The notes under the pieces: model-generated | What the model saw: the letters and a program-made list of their open reading frames with translations, nothing else | What the model was told of the DNA's origin: nothing | The model's database searches: none | In this document: piece by piece, positions 8,008-15,572 of the stretch | Numbering within the stretch: the stretch's first letter is position 1 | Layout: each line of letters starts with the position of its first letter | Translations under genes and position numbers: made by a program | From: an uncultured Aquimarina sp. | GTDB lineage: Bacteria > Bacteroidota > Bacteroidia > Flavobacteriales > Flavobacteriaceae | Length of the DNA stretch: 64,000 nt | NCBI GenBank assembly: GCA_947498775.1 | Contig: CANMLL010000022.1 | Span: 1 to 64,000, forward strand | Reading direction: 5' to 3'

Positions 8008-9049
8008 TATTTTAATTATCGGAGCAGGACCAACAGGTCTATTTACTGTTTTTGAAGCAGGGTTATTAAAGTTAAAGACGCACCTTATCGATGCTTTGCC
8101 TCAACCAGGGGGGCAATGTTCAGAAATATATCCCAAAAAACCAATTTATGATATTCCTGGATTTCCAGAGATTCTTGCAGGAGAGTTGGTAGATAACTTG
8201 ATGGAACAGATTAAACCTTTTAATCCTGGTTTTACACTGGGAGAAAGGGCAGAGACCATAGAAAAATTAGAGGATGATACCTTTTTGATTACTACCAATA
8301 AAGGGACCCAACATAATGCACCGGTAGTGGCGATTGCTGGAGGACTAGGTTCTTTTGAACCGCGCAAACCACCAATACCTAATATTGTTGATTTTGAAGA
8401 TAAAGGTGTTGCCTATATAATTCGTGATCCCGAAGTGTATAGAGATAAAAGAGTAGTGATTGCTGGAGGAGGAGACTCTGCATTGGATTGGACTATCTTC
8501 CTTGCCGAAGTGGCTAGTGAAGTGACTTTAGTACACAGAAGAAATGAGTTCCGCGGAGCGCTGGATTCTGTAGAACGAGTTGCAGAATTAACAAAATTAG
8601 GAAAAGTGAATTTAATCACTGAAGCCGAAGTTAAAGAATTAAAAGGTGATGATCATGTTACCGGAGTAGGGGTTAAACATAAAACCAAAGGAAATATTCA
8701 TCTAGAAACAGATTTTTTTATACCTTTATTCGGTCTTTCTCCAAAACTAGGTCCTATTGCCAACTGGGGATTAGAAATAGAGAAAAATGCGATCAAGGTA
8801 GATAACTCATACGATTATCAAACAAATATTCCAGGTATTTATGCCATTGGAGATGTAAATACATATAAAGGAAAACTAAAATTGATTCTTTCTGGTTTTC
8901 ATGAGGCAGCAATTATGTGTCAGAGTGCGTACCAAAGAATTTTTCCTGATAAAAAATATGTAATGAAGTATACTACTGTAGGAGGTGTAGAAGGATTTGA
9001 TGGAACCAAAAAAGAAGCCAAAAAAGAAGTAGTAAAAGCAATTATTTAA
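7994..9049 (+). CDS. NAD(P)/FAD-dependent oxidoreductase, ferredoxin-NADP reductase type
   Basis: This flavoprotein of the thioredoxin-reductase-like ferredoxin-NADP reductase family has an FAD motif IIGAGPTGLF at the N-terminus, GGQCSEIYPKKPIYDIPG where thioredoxin reductases would follow with a redox CxxC, an NAD(P) motif VIAGGGDSALDW near residue 155, and the closing FAD block GIYAIGDVNTY. The CxxC disulfide of thioredoxin reductase is missing, which supports a ferredoxin reductase. ATG 7994 is chosen over the in-frame TTG at 7988; it overlaps the upstream stop by 14 nt. With the 2Fe-2S ferredoxin downstream it can plausibly feed NADPH electrons to the sulfite reductase. A terminator follows 50 bp later. 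Confidence 0.88.
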   Translation: MIKTDILIIGAGPTGLFTVFEAGLLKLKTHLIDALPQPGGQCSEIYPKKPIYDIPGFPEILAGELVDNLMEQIKPFNPGFTLGERAETIEKLEDDTFLITTNKGTQHNAPVVAIAGGLGSFEPRKPPIPNIVDFEDKGVAYIIRDPEVYRDKRVVIAGGGDSALDWTIFLAEVASEVTLVHRRNEFRGALDSVERVAELTKLGKVNLITEAEVKELKGDDHVTGVGVKHKTKGNIHLETDFFIPLFGLSPKLGPIANWGLEIEKNAIKVDNSYDYQTNIPGIYAIGDVNTYKGKLKLILSGFHEAAIMCQSAYQRIFPDKKYVMKYTTVGGVEGFDGTKKEAKKEVVKAII

Positions 9050-9051
9050 AT

Positions 9052-9085
9052 CCCCTTCCCCCCAAAAGAGGGATAACAAGGGGGA
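9052..9085. repeat. Degenerate GC-rich dispersed repeat
   Basis: Starting just after the flavoprotein stop, CCCCTT and AAGGGGG arms enclose a C6/AGAGGG inner part. It belongs to the same general class of C-run/G-run repeats as the copies at 4248 and 13065, but no second inverted copy is seen nearby. Confidence 0.6.
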
Positions 9086-9099
9086 AATCAAAAAAGAGA

Positions 9100-9130
9100 A
9101 GAATGATTCGTTCGACGAATCATTCTTTTT
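9100..9130 (+). terminator. Rho-independent terminator after the flavoprotein gene
   Basis: A perfect 11-bp stem (9100-9110 with 9116-9126) around a TTCGA loop runs into TTTTT. It ends the sulfite reductase/siroheme transcript before the ferredoxin gene, which then needs its own promoter or read-through. Confidence 0.88.
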
Positions 9131-9206
9131 GCCATAAATTTGATTTTTTAATACTAAATATCTAAATATTTCTTTCTCTTTTGAGAAGGTAAAGAGATGA
9201 GATTCT

Positions 9207-9527
9207 ATGTCAGACATTACTATAAAAATAAAGGACAGAGAAGGTGAAGTACACGAAGTACAAGCACCTACAGATATGGCAATGAATCTTATGGAAGTTT
9301 GTAAAGCATACGAACTACCAGTTGAAGGAACATGCGGTGGTATGGCAATGTGCGCTTCTTGTCAGTGTTATGTTTTATCAGATCATGAATTACCAGGAAT
9401 GAGTCAAGATGAAGATTTGATGTTGGCTGAAGCTTTTTATGTAGAGGATAATAGTAGATTGGGTTGCCAAATCCCAATAACACCGCAGTTAGATGGGTTA
9501 GAGGTTGAATTGGCTCCAGAATCCTAA
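9207..9527 (+). CDS. 2Fe-2S ferredoxin, adrenodoxin/ISC type
   Basis: This 106-residue electron carrier has the cluster ligands C-x5-C-x2-C (CGGMAMCASC, about residues 43-51) and a fourth Cys in RLGCQIP near residue 88. This spacing is typical of vertebrate-type (ISC/adrenodoxin) ferredoxins rather than plant-type. The acidic patch QDEDLMLAEAF fits a docking surface. It lies after the sulfite reductase, siroheme and ferredoxin-reductase genes, so a role as sulfite reductase electron donor is likely but inferred; supply to Fe-S assembly is the alternative. A terminator lies upstream (9100-9130). It converges on the Coa1-like gene with only 8 bp between stops. Confidence 0.92.
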   Translation: MSDITIKIKDREGEVHEVQAPTDMAMNLMEVCKAYELPVEGTCGGMAMCASCQCYVLSDHELPGMSQDEDLMLAEAFYVEDNSRLGCQIPITPQLDGLEVELAPES

Positions 9528-9535
9528 AAAAAGTG

Positions 9536-9964
9536 CTATTTTTTAAAAATTGTTATCGTTTCTTTTTCAGGTTTTTTTATCCTGACAGTGATCTTTTGAT
9601 ATTCCCAGTTATCTCCTTTTTGATCTGCAAGAATATCTAATTTTGCACGACCTTTACTTCCTATAATACCCACAGTTATGGCAACCGTTTTGTTGTTATT
9701 AGCGTATTCAACTTCTCCTTCTAATAAGCGGAAGAAGGTATGAGGTGATAATTCTCCTAATTTTTCGATAACACGCTCGTTTTCTTTGGCTTTTTCTAAA
9801 GCATTATCAACCAAAGCAGGTTGTATATAAATAGAACCATATCTAAAGGTAGCATCACCGGTCATATAAAAAAATACTACTACCATAAATACTATTCCTA
9901 TTAGAGGAAACATCCATTTCCAATTTCGGCTAAACCAATTTTTATTATTTACTTGCTCTATCAT
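9536..9964 (-). CDS. Coa1-like membrane protein (cytochrome c oxidase assembly factor family)
   Basis: The 142-residue protein has a basic, Trp-rich N-terminus (NWFSRNWKWMFP), a single membrane segment (about residues 18-34, LIGIVFMVVVFFYM) and a soluble domain with SPHTFFRLLEGEVEYANN and VGIIGSKGRAKLDI, as in Coa1-family proteins of Bacteroidota. In mitochondria Coa1 helps assemble cytochrome c oxidase; for the bacterial members the role is not established, and no oxidase gene is nearby. It is transcribed against the ferredoxin gene. The family call is by pattern from memory. Confidence 0.75.
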   Translation of the reverse strand: MIEQVNNKNWFSRNWKWMFPLIGIVFMVVVFFYMTGDATFRYGSIYIQPALVDNALEKAKENERVIEKLGELSPHTFFRLLEGEVEYANNNKTVAITVGIIGSKGRAKLDILADQKGDNWEYQKITVRIKKPEKETITIFKK

Positions 9965-10178
9965 TACATTTTTACAATAAATATTCTTAAGAATCTTAAA
10001 AAGGACAAATTTTTAGATATAGTTGTTGCAGAATGCATTTTTTTATTTGAATAAAAAGTGCAATTTTATTTTTGTTTAAGTAAAACCATCAAATAAACTT
10101 GCAAAACAAAAGGTTATGCCTTTTATTTGTAGTCAGATTAACAGTGCAAACTGTTTAGTTCATAAAATTATTTAAATT

Positions 10179-10294
10179 GTTATCAAGAAAGGCGGAGGGA
10201 ATAGACCCTGTGAAACCTTAGCAACCCTTTATCTTTTAAAGAAGGTGCTACATTCTATCTTGATCCCATGATTATGGGGACAGGACTAGATAAC
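10179..10294 (+). ncRNA. SAM-I riboswitch (S-box leader)
   Basis: The conserved S-box core is clear: TATCAAGAAAGGCGGAGGGA, then GACCCTGTGAAACC, TTAGCAACC and AAGGTGC. P1 can be closed by GTTATC (10179-10184) with GATAAC (10289-10294); a further hairpin (CCCATG-attATGGGG) lies before it. It is 132 bp upstream of the metH1 ATG and should lower expression of the methionine operon when SAM is high. Downstream, TATAGC-cgt-GCTATA (about 10302-10316) could be part of an expression platform, but a clean terminator U-run is not seen. The rest of the 9965-10426 gap is AT-rich and holds the promoter region. Confidence 0.9.
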
Positions 10295-10426
10295 CAAGAC
10301 GTATAGCCGTGCTATATCTTTCCATTATTTTTCTTGATACATTAAACAAATTTCTTATTTAAAATAAGAGTTTTAATATTTTGTCATTCAAGCGTGGGCT
10401 GGAATCCAAAAGACTATTTGCATATA

Positions 10427-11431
10427 ATGAAAAACATAGAAAAGATATTAGAAGAAAGGATTCTTGTACTTGACGGAGCTATGGGAACCATGTTGCAACG
10501 CCATAAGTTTACCGAGGAAGACTTCAGAGGAGAACGATTTAAAGATTGGCCGATCCCCATTCAGGGTAATAATGACGTATTGAGCATCACACAACCAGAA
10601 GCTATCAAAGAAGTACATCGATTGTATTTTGAAGCAGGAGCAGATATTGTTGAAACGAATACTTTTTCGGGCACAACTATAGCCATGGCAGACTATCAGA
10701 TGGAAGATTTGGTGTATGAATTAAATTATCAATCTGCAAAAATAGCCAAAGAAGTAGCAATAGATTTTACTTCTAAAGAGCCTGATAAACCAAGATTTGT
10801 GGCGGGATCTATAGGTCCAACAAATAGAACTGCAAGTATGTCTCCCGATGTTAACGATCCAGGGTATAGGGCAGTTACTTTTGATGAATTAAGAATAGCT
10901 TATAAACAACAAGTAGAAGCATTAATCGATGGAGGTGCTGACATTCTATTAGTTGAGACAATTTTTGACACGCTTAATGCTAAGGCAGCCCTTTTTGCAA
11001 TTGAAGAGGTAAAAGATGAAAGAAATTTAGAAACCCCTGTCATGGTTAGTGGTACGATTACAGATGCAAGCGGTAGAACACTTTCTGGCCAAACTGCCGA
11101 AGCATTTTTAATTTCAGTATCTCATATACCAATGCTATCTGTTGGATTTAATTGTGCCTTGGGAGCCAATCAATTAACTCCACATTTGGAAGTGTTGGCC
11201 AAAAAAGCAAATTTTGGAGTTTCTGCCCATCCAAATGCTGGATTGCCAAATGCTTTTGGCGAATATGATGAAACTCCAGAACAAATGGCTTCCCAAATAA
11301 AAGAATATTTAGATAAAGGTCTAGTAAATATCGTTGGGGGTTGTTGTGGTACTACACCTGATCATATTAAAGCAATAGCAGATTTAGCAAAAGATTACAA
11401 ACCTAGAAAGTTGACTGTTGATAGTTTTTAG
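10427..11431 (+). CDS. metH: Methionine synthase, homocysteine-binding half
   Basis: This 334-residue protein corresponds to the homocysteine domain of cobalamin-dependent methionine synthase. It binds zinc and activates homocysteine. It opens with ILVLDGAMGTMLQ and contains GPTNRTASMSPDVNDP and SGTITDASGRTLSGQT. The zinc cysteines are FNCALG (near residue 243) and GGCCGTTP (near 305-306). The ATG at 10427 is used; an in-frame GTG at 10394 would add 11 unlikely residues. The conserved sequence ends at YKPRK; the last six residues (LTVDSF) are encoded by the left terminal repeat of the S23 cassette. In E. coli the same position continues straight into the folate domain. The other MetH domains are in the gene at 11799. 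The SAM riboswitch lies upstream. Confidence 0.95.
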   Translation: MKNIEKILEERILVLDGAMGTMLQRHKFTEEDFRGERFKDWPIPIQGNNDVLSITQPEAIKEVHRLYFEAGADIVETNTFSGTTIAMADYQMEDLVYELNYQSAKIAKEVAIDFTSKEPDKPRFVAGSIGPTNRTASMSPDVNDPGYRAVTFDELRIAYKQQVEALIDGGADILLVETIFDTLNAKAALFAIEEVKDERNLETPVMVSGTITDASGRTLSGQTAEAFLISVSHIPMLSVGFNCALGANQLTPHLEVLAKKANFGVSAHPNAGLPNAFGEYDETPEQMASQIKEYLDKGLVNIVGGCCGTTPDHIKAIADLAKDYKPRKLTVDSF

Positions 11432-11858
11432 TAGATAGATTATGGAGTATACGGAATTAGAAGTTTGTAAAGAATCAAGAATATTCGTCAATAGTCTCTA
11501 TGAAATAACAAAAAAGTTTCCTAAGGAAGAATTATACGGATTAACAAATCAAATGAAAAGAAGCGCAGTTTCAATATCATCAAATATAGCCGAAGGATGC
11601 GGAAGGAGAACTTCAGCAGATACAATTCAATTTTTGCATGTTTCTCGAGGTTCATTATATGAACTAGAAACACAGCTGTATTTGGCTTTAGATCAAAACT
11701 ATTTTGAAGTAAAAGAGCATGAGATTCTCGTAGTTCAAATCTCAAAATGTAAAAAGCTATTAAACAGATTTATCAACTATTATAAAAACCTATAAGTAAT
11801 GATAGAAGATAGATCACAATATCTTTCAGCCAACAACGATCAACAATCAACTAGGAGG
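11403..11858 (+). mobile_element. S23 (four-helix-bundle) mini-cassette splitting metH
   Basis: The cassette has imperfect terminal inverted repeats of 16 bp with 14 matches (11411-11426 and 11835-11850) around one small gene. It is bordered by a possible 8-bp target duplication, CTAGAAAG (11403-11410) and CTAGGAGG (11851-11858), six of eight identical. Joining base 11410 to 11859 gives the reading frame KPRK-YLKLSGLEP, which matches the continuous junction of single-chain MetH. The left repeat supplies the metH1 stop codon; the right repeat encodes part of the metH2 N-terminus. That it is an insertion is inferred from these marks. Confidence 0.72.
11442..11795 (+). CDS. Four-helix-bundle protein, 23S rRNA intervening-sequence (S23) family
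   Basis: The 117-residue, all-helical protein has the family pattern: ELEVCKESRIFVNSLYEIT, then FPKEELYGLTNQMKRSAVSI, SSNIAEGCGRR, HVSRGSLYELETQL and a last helix with KCKKLLNRFI. Members were first noted as reading frames inside intervening sequences of 23S rRNA genes and are common, scattered small genes in Bacteroidota. The biochemical role is not known. Here the gene is located between metH1 (10 bp) and metH2 (3 bp) and is bounded by terminal inverted repeats, so it is read as cargo of a small mobile cassette rather than a methionine gene. Confidence 0.92.
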   Translation: MEYTELEVCKESRIFVNSLYEITKKFPKEELYGLTNQMKRSAVSISSNIAEGCGRRTSADTIQFLHVSRGSLYELETQLYLALDQNYFEVKEHEILVVQISKCKKLLNRFINYYKNL

Positions 11859-14800
11859 TACTTAAAGTTATCCGGCCTAGAACCGATGATCGTTTCAGCC
11901 GAAACGAATTTCATTAATGTTGGTGAACGAACTAATGTTGCTGGGTCACGTAAATTTTTACGTTTAGTCAAAGAAGAAAAGTTTGACGAGGCTTTAGACA
12001 TCGCTAGACACCAGGTCGAAGGTGGAGCACAAGTTATCGATATTAATATGGATGACGGTCTTATTGATGGTAAAGAAGCAATGGTGAGATTTCTAAATCT
12101 TATAATGGCAGAGCCCGATATAGCCAGAGTCCCTATCATGATTGATAGTTCGAAATGGGAAATCATAGAAGCCGGACTTCAGGTAGTTCAGGGGAAATGT
12201 GTTGTAAACTCCATTAGTCTTAAAGAAGGAGAAGAAGAGTTTATAAAACATGCCAAGGCCATAAAAAGATACGGTGCGGCTGTAATCATAATGGCATTTG
12301 ATGAAGTTGGACAAGCAGATAATTATGATCGTAGGATAGAAATATCTAAGCGATCTTATGATATTCTAGTAAATAAGGTTAAGTTTCCTCCAGAAGATAT
12401 CATATTTGACCTTAATATTTTTCCTGTTGCTACGGGGATGGAGGAGCATCGTAAAAATGCTGTAGATTTTATTGAAGCTACGAGATGGGTTCGTGAAAAC
12501 CTCCCTCATTGTAGTGTTAGTGGAGGTGTGAGTAATGTTTCGTTTTCTTTTAGAGGAAACAATACCGTTCGTGAAGCTATGCATTCTGTTTTTTTATATC
12601 ATGCAATCAAGGCAGGGATGAATATGGGTATTGTAAACCCAGCAATGCTCGAGGTGTATGATGATATTCCGAAAGACTTGTTAGAACATGTCGAGGATGT
12701 GATATTAGATAGAAGAGATGATGCGACCGAAAGATTATTAGATTTCGCAGAAACAGTTGTAGGAACCAGTAAAGAAAAAACAGTCGATCTTTCTTGGAGA
12801 GAAGAACCGTTACAAAATAGAATTACTAGGGCTCTTGTAAAAGGAATTGATCAATATATTGTTGAAGATGTTGAAGAAGCTAGGCAAAATTCTGATAAAC
12901 CTATCGAAGTGATAGAGGGAAATCTAATGGCAGGTATGAATGTGGTAGGGGATCTTTTTGGATCTGGTAAAATGTTCTTACCACAAGTGGTAAAATCTGC
13001 CAGAGTGATGAAAAAAGCTGTAGCCTATTTGCTTCCATTTATTGAAGAAGAAAAAAAGAAAAATGCCCCCCAACCCCCAAAGGGGGAGCAATATTGGAAA
13101 ACTGCTGATCCATTACTATATGGATTAATGAAAGAGTATGCTCAAAAAATGAGAAATAAACCAACAGAAGCTGAAACCATGTTATGGAATGCTTTGAGTG
13201 GAAAAAACTTGAATGGCTACAAATTCAGAAGACAGCATATTATTGGTTCTTATATTGCTGATTTTATTTGTTTAAAACATCATCTTATTGTGGAAGTAGA
13301 TGGTTCTATTCATCAGTTGCCAGAGAATAAAACAAGTGATAAAGAACGAACTCAGTGGCTAGAAAAAGAAGGATATAATGTAATACGGTTTACCAATAGT
13401 GAAGTCCTGAATGATATTGATTTTGTTTTGGATGAAATTATAGAAACTATTGAGAAAACTCCCCTTTTGGGGGTTAGGGGGGCTGGCTCTAATGGGCGTA
13501 TTTTAATGGCTACCGTAAAAGGTGATGTTCATGATATAGGAAAAAATATTGTTTCTGTAGTTTTAGGCTGCAATAACTACGAAATTGTAGATTTAGGAGT
13601 TATGGTTCCTGCTGAGAAAATTATTCAAACGGCAATTGACGAACAAGTTGATATCATCGGATTAAGTGGTTTGATCACACCTTCTTTAGACGAAATGGTT
13701 TATTTGGCCAAGGAAATGGAACGTAAAAACTTCAATATCCCTTTGTTAATAGGAGGTGCAACAACCTCAAAAGCACATACTGCGGTAAAGATTGATCCGC
13801 AATACCAAAATGCAGTGGTTCATGTAAATGATGCTTCTCGAGCGGTGACGGTGGTAGGTGATTTGCTTAATAAGAGAAGTAATCAGAAATATGTGGGAGA
13901 CCTTAAGGAGGATTACGAAAAATTTAGAGAAGGATTCTTGAAAAGAACAAAGAAAAAAGAGTATTTATCCATTCAAGAGGCTCGCAAGAATAAATATAAG
14001 ATTGATTGGTCTACTTCAGAGATTATAAAACCTCATAAACTAGGGGTTCAAGTAATCGAAGATTTTGACCTTCAGGAACTGGAACCTTATATTGATTGGA
14101 CGCCATTTTTTAGGTCATGGGACTTACACGGAAAATATCCTGATATCTTAACGGATAAGGTGGTAGGCGAACAAGCGTCTTCATTATTTAATGACGCAAA
14201 AGAATTGTTGAAGAAAGTTTTTGATGAAAGATTGTTGGGAGCAAAAGCTATTTATGGTTTGTTTCAGGCAAATACTGTAAATGATGACGATATCGAAATT
14301 GTTACCGAAAATGGAAAAATTAAATTCCGAACACTACGTCAACAACTAAAGAAACATGCAGGGAAACCTAATTTTGCGTTATCCGATTTTGTAGCCCCCA
14401 AAGAAAGTGGGATACAAGATTATGTTGGTTGTTTTTGTGTGACTACGGGTTTTGGAACCAAACAATTAGCCGAAGCTTTTGAGGCTGATCATGATGATTA
14501 TAATTCAATAATGATTAAAGCACTTGCCGATCGATTGGCAGAGGCCTTTGCAGAGTATTTGCATAAAAAAGTACGTAAAGAAGATTGGGGATATGCGACT
14601 GAAGAAACATTATCAAATGAAGAACTTATAAAAGAGGAGTACAAAGGGATACGACCTGCACCAGGATATCCTGCATGTCCTGATCATCTCGAGAAATTAA
14701 CAATTTGGGAGGTGCTTGGGGTAAAAGAAAAAATTGGAGTCGAATTAACAGAAAGTTTAGCCATGTGGCCGGCAGCATCCGTGTCTGGTTATTATTTTGG

Positions 14801-14927
14801 TAATCAGGAAGCAAGATATTTTGGATTAGGAAAAATTAAAGACGACCAGGTGGTGGATTTTGCAGAGCGAAAAAACATAGATTTTGAGTATGCGAAAAAA
14901 TGGCTTGGTCCTAATTTAATAGAATAA
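11799..14927 (+). CDS. metH: Methionine synthase, folate/cobalamin/activation domains, with in-frame DUF559 insertion
   Basis: The 1042 residues form the rest of cobalamin-dependent methionine synthase. A pterin-binding folate domain (NVGERTNVAGSRKF, IMIDSSKWEII) is followed by the helical cap (MAGMNVVGDLFGSGKMFLPQ), the cobalamin Rossmann domain with DVHDIGKN (axial His near residue 578), LSGLITPSLDEM and GGATTSKAHTAVK, and the SAM-dependent reactivation domain (GIRPAPGYPACPDH). About 140 residues (422-562), a DUF559 endonuclease-like domain, are inserted in frame between cap and Rossmann domains; E. coli MetH has a short linker there. The first 18 or so residues come from the S23 cassette's right end; conserved sequence starts at YLKLSGLEP. 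Confidence 0.94.
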   Translation: MIEDRSQYLSANNDQQSTRRYLKLSGLEPMIVSAETNFINVGERTNVAGSRKFLRLVKEEKFDEALDIARHQVEGGAQVIDINMDDGLIDGKEAMVRFLNLIMAEPDIARVPIMIDSSKWEIIEAGLQVVQGKCVVNSISLKEGEEEFIKHAKAIKRYGAAVIIMAFDEVGQADNYDRRIEISKRSYDILVNKVKFPPEDIIFDLNIFPVATGMEEHRKNAVDFIEATRWVRENLPHCSVSGGVSNVSFSFRGNNTVREAMHSVFLYHAIKAGMNMGIVNPAMLEVYDDIPKDLLEHVEDVILDRRDDATERLLDFAETVVGTSKEKTVDLSWREEPLQNRITRALVKGIDQYIVEDVEEARQNSDKPIEVIEGNLMAGMNVVGDLFGSGKMFLPQVVKSARVMKKAVAYLLPFIEEEKKKNAPQPPKGEQYWKTADPLLYGLMKEYAQKMRNKPTEAETMLWNALSGKNLNGYKFRRQHIIGSYIADFICLKHHLIVEVDGSIHQLPENKTSDKERTQWLEKEGYNVIRFTNSEVLNDIDFVLDEIIETIEKTPLLGVRGAGSNGRILMATVKGDVHDIGKNIVSVVLGCNNYEIVDLGVMVPAEKIIQTAIDEQVDIIGLSGLITPSLDEMVYLAKEMERKNFNIPLLIGGATTSKAHTAVKIDPQYQNAVVHVNDASRAVTVVGDLLNKRSNQKYVGDLKEDYEKFREGFLKRTKKKEYLSIQEARKNKYKIDWSTSEIIKPHKLGVQVIEDFDLQELEPYIDWTPFFRSWDLHGKYPDILTDKVVGEQASSLFNDAKELLKKVFDERLLGAKAIYGLFQANTVNDDDIEIVTENGKIKFRTLRQQLKKHAGKPNFALSDFVAPKESGIQDYVGCFCVTTGFGTKQLAEAFEADHDDYNSIMIKALADRLAEAFAEYLHKKVRKEDWGYATEETLSNEELIKEEYKGIRPAPGYPACPDHLEKLTIWEVLGVKEKIGVELTESLAMWPAASVSGYYFGNQEARYFGLGKIKDDQVVDFAERKNIDFEYAKKWLGPNLIE
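13065..13484 (+). mobile_element. In-frame DUF559 cassette between GC-rich inverted repeats, inside metH2
   Basis: Left repeat 13065-13089 and right repeat 13459-13484 are near-perfect inverted copies (a C/T difference and a one-base length change) of the GC-rich repeat seen at 4248 and 7268. Between them lies a DUF559 domain: NKPTEAETMLWNAL, GYKFRRQHIIGSYIADFICL, LIVEVDGSIHQ, KEGYNVIRFTNSEVL. The ADF and EVDG residues match the PD-(D/E)xK-like core of this family. The repeats are translated as APQPPKGE and PLLGVRGA. The unit is about 420 bp, a multiple of three, and leaves metH2 open. Confidence 0.85.
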
Positions 14928-14929
14928 CT

Positions 14930-15400
14930 ATGGATATTGAAGATTGCATTGTACAAATAAAGGAAGTCTTTGATGGAGAACCTTGGTATGGTACCTCAAT
15001 ACTGAAAGTATTAGAGAATATTCCTGTAGAATTTTGGAATCAAAAAGCTGGAAAAATGTCACATTCTATTGCAGAATTGGTATATCATATCATCGACTGG
15101 AGATCGTTTGTTGTTGAAAAACTAAAAAATAATACAGTTTATAGTATAGAGTTGAATTCTGAAAAAGATTGGAGAAAACAAGTTTCAATCGTATCGCAAG
15201 ATCAAAAAAAAGTAATTATCAAAGAATTAAATAAAACCCAGGAATTAATACTTGAGGAATTGGATCAAAAATCAGATTCATGGTTAAACGAATTTGTTTT
15301 AGGGAAAGATTACTCAAATCAATACATGATTAACGGATTGGTACAGCATGATATTTATCATTTAGGACAAATAAATATGCTATATAACATGTTAAAGTAA
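14930..15400 (+). CDS. DinB-like (YfiT/DinB superfamily) protein
   Basis: The 156-residue helical protein has the DinB-superfamily layout. The metal-binding histidines are visible as HSIAELVYHIIDWR (about residues 44-58) and HDIYHLGQIN near the C-terminus. Members of this family are metal-dependent and include thiol transferases and DNA-damage inducible proteins of unknown activity. It begins 2 bp after metH2 and precedes metF, so it is co-transcribed with the methionine genes. A direct role in methionine or thiol metabolism is possible but not shown. Confidence 0.78.
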   Translation: MDIEDCIVQIKEVFDGEPWYGTSILKVLENIPVEFWNQKAGKMSHSIAELVYHIIDWRSFVVEKLKNNTVYSIELNSEKDWRKQVSIVSQDQKKVIIKELNKTQELILEELDQKSDSWLNEFVLGKDYSNQYMINGLVQHDIYHLGQINMLYNMLK

Positions 15401-15403
15401 AAA

Positions 15404-15530
15404 TTCCCTCCTTGAGCAGGGTTAGGGAGGTGTTGCGTTAGGGATAGAAGCGGCATCCTTTTCTAAATTGTCTCCCTGAGCGTAGTCGATGGGTTTGACA
15501 TTTTATAAAAGATATAGCGAATAGCCCGTT
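15404..15530. repeat. Composite of dispersed intergenic repeats before metF
   Basis: Three elements fill the 172-bp gap. A C-run/G-run hairpin-like repeat (CCCTCC with GGGAGG) lies at 15404-15432. A longer imperfect inverted pair follows: GGGATAGAAGCGGCATCC at about 15440-15457 and its degenerate partner GATATAGCGAATAGCCC at about 15509-15525. Between these arms is CCTGAGCGTAGTCGATGGG (about 15475-15493), a motif I recall as a frequent dispersed repeat in flavobacterial genomes. No coding sequence is present. Confidence 0.6.
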
Positions 15531-15572
15531 CAAACGCCCAAATAAAATCAACTAAGAACTATAAACTAAAAA

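Noticed and set aside
9052..9085. GC-rich hairpin after the flavoprotein gene as the terminator
   Set aside because: No T run follows; the real terminator is the 11-bp stem with T tract at 9100-9130.
10427..14927. Split metH as a sequencing frameshift or pseudogene
   Set aside because: The two halves are separated by an intact, family-matching gene with its own ends, and all key residues of MetH are kept, so the locus looks functional.
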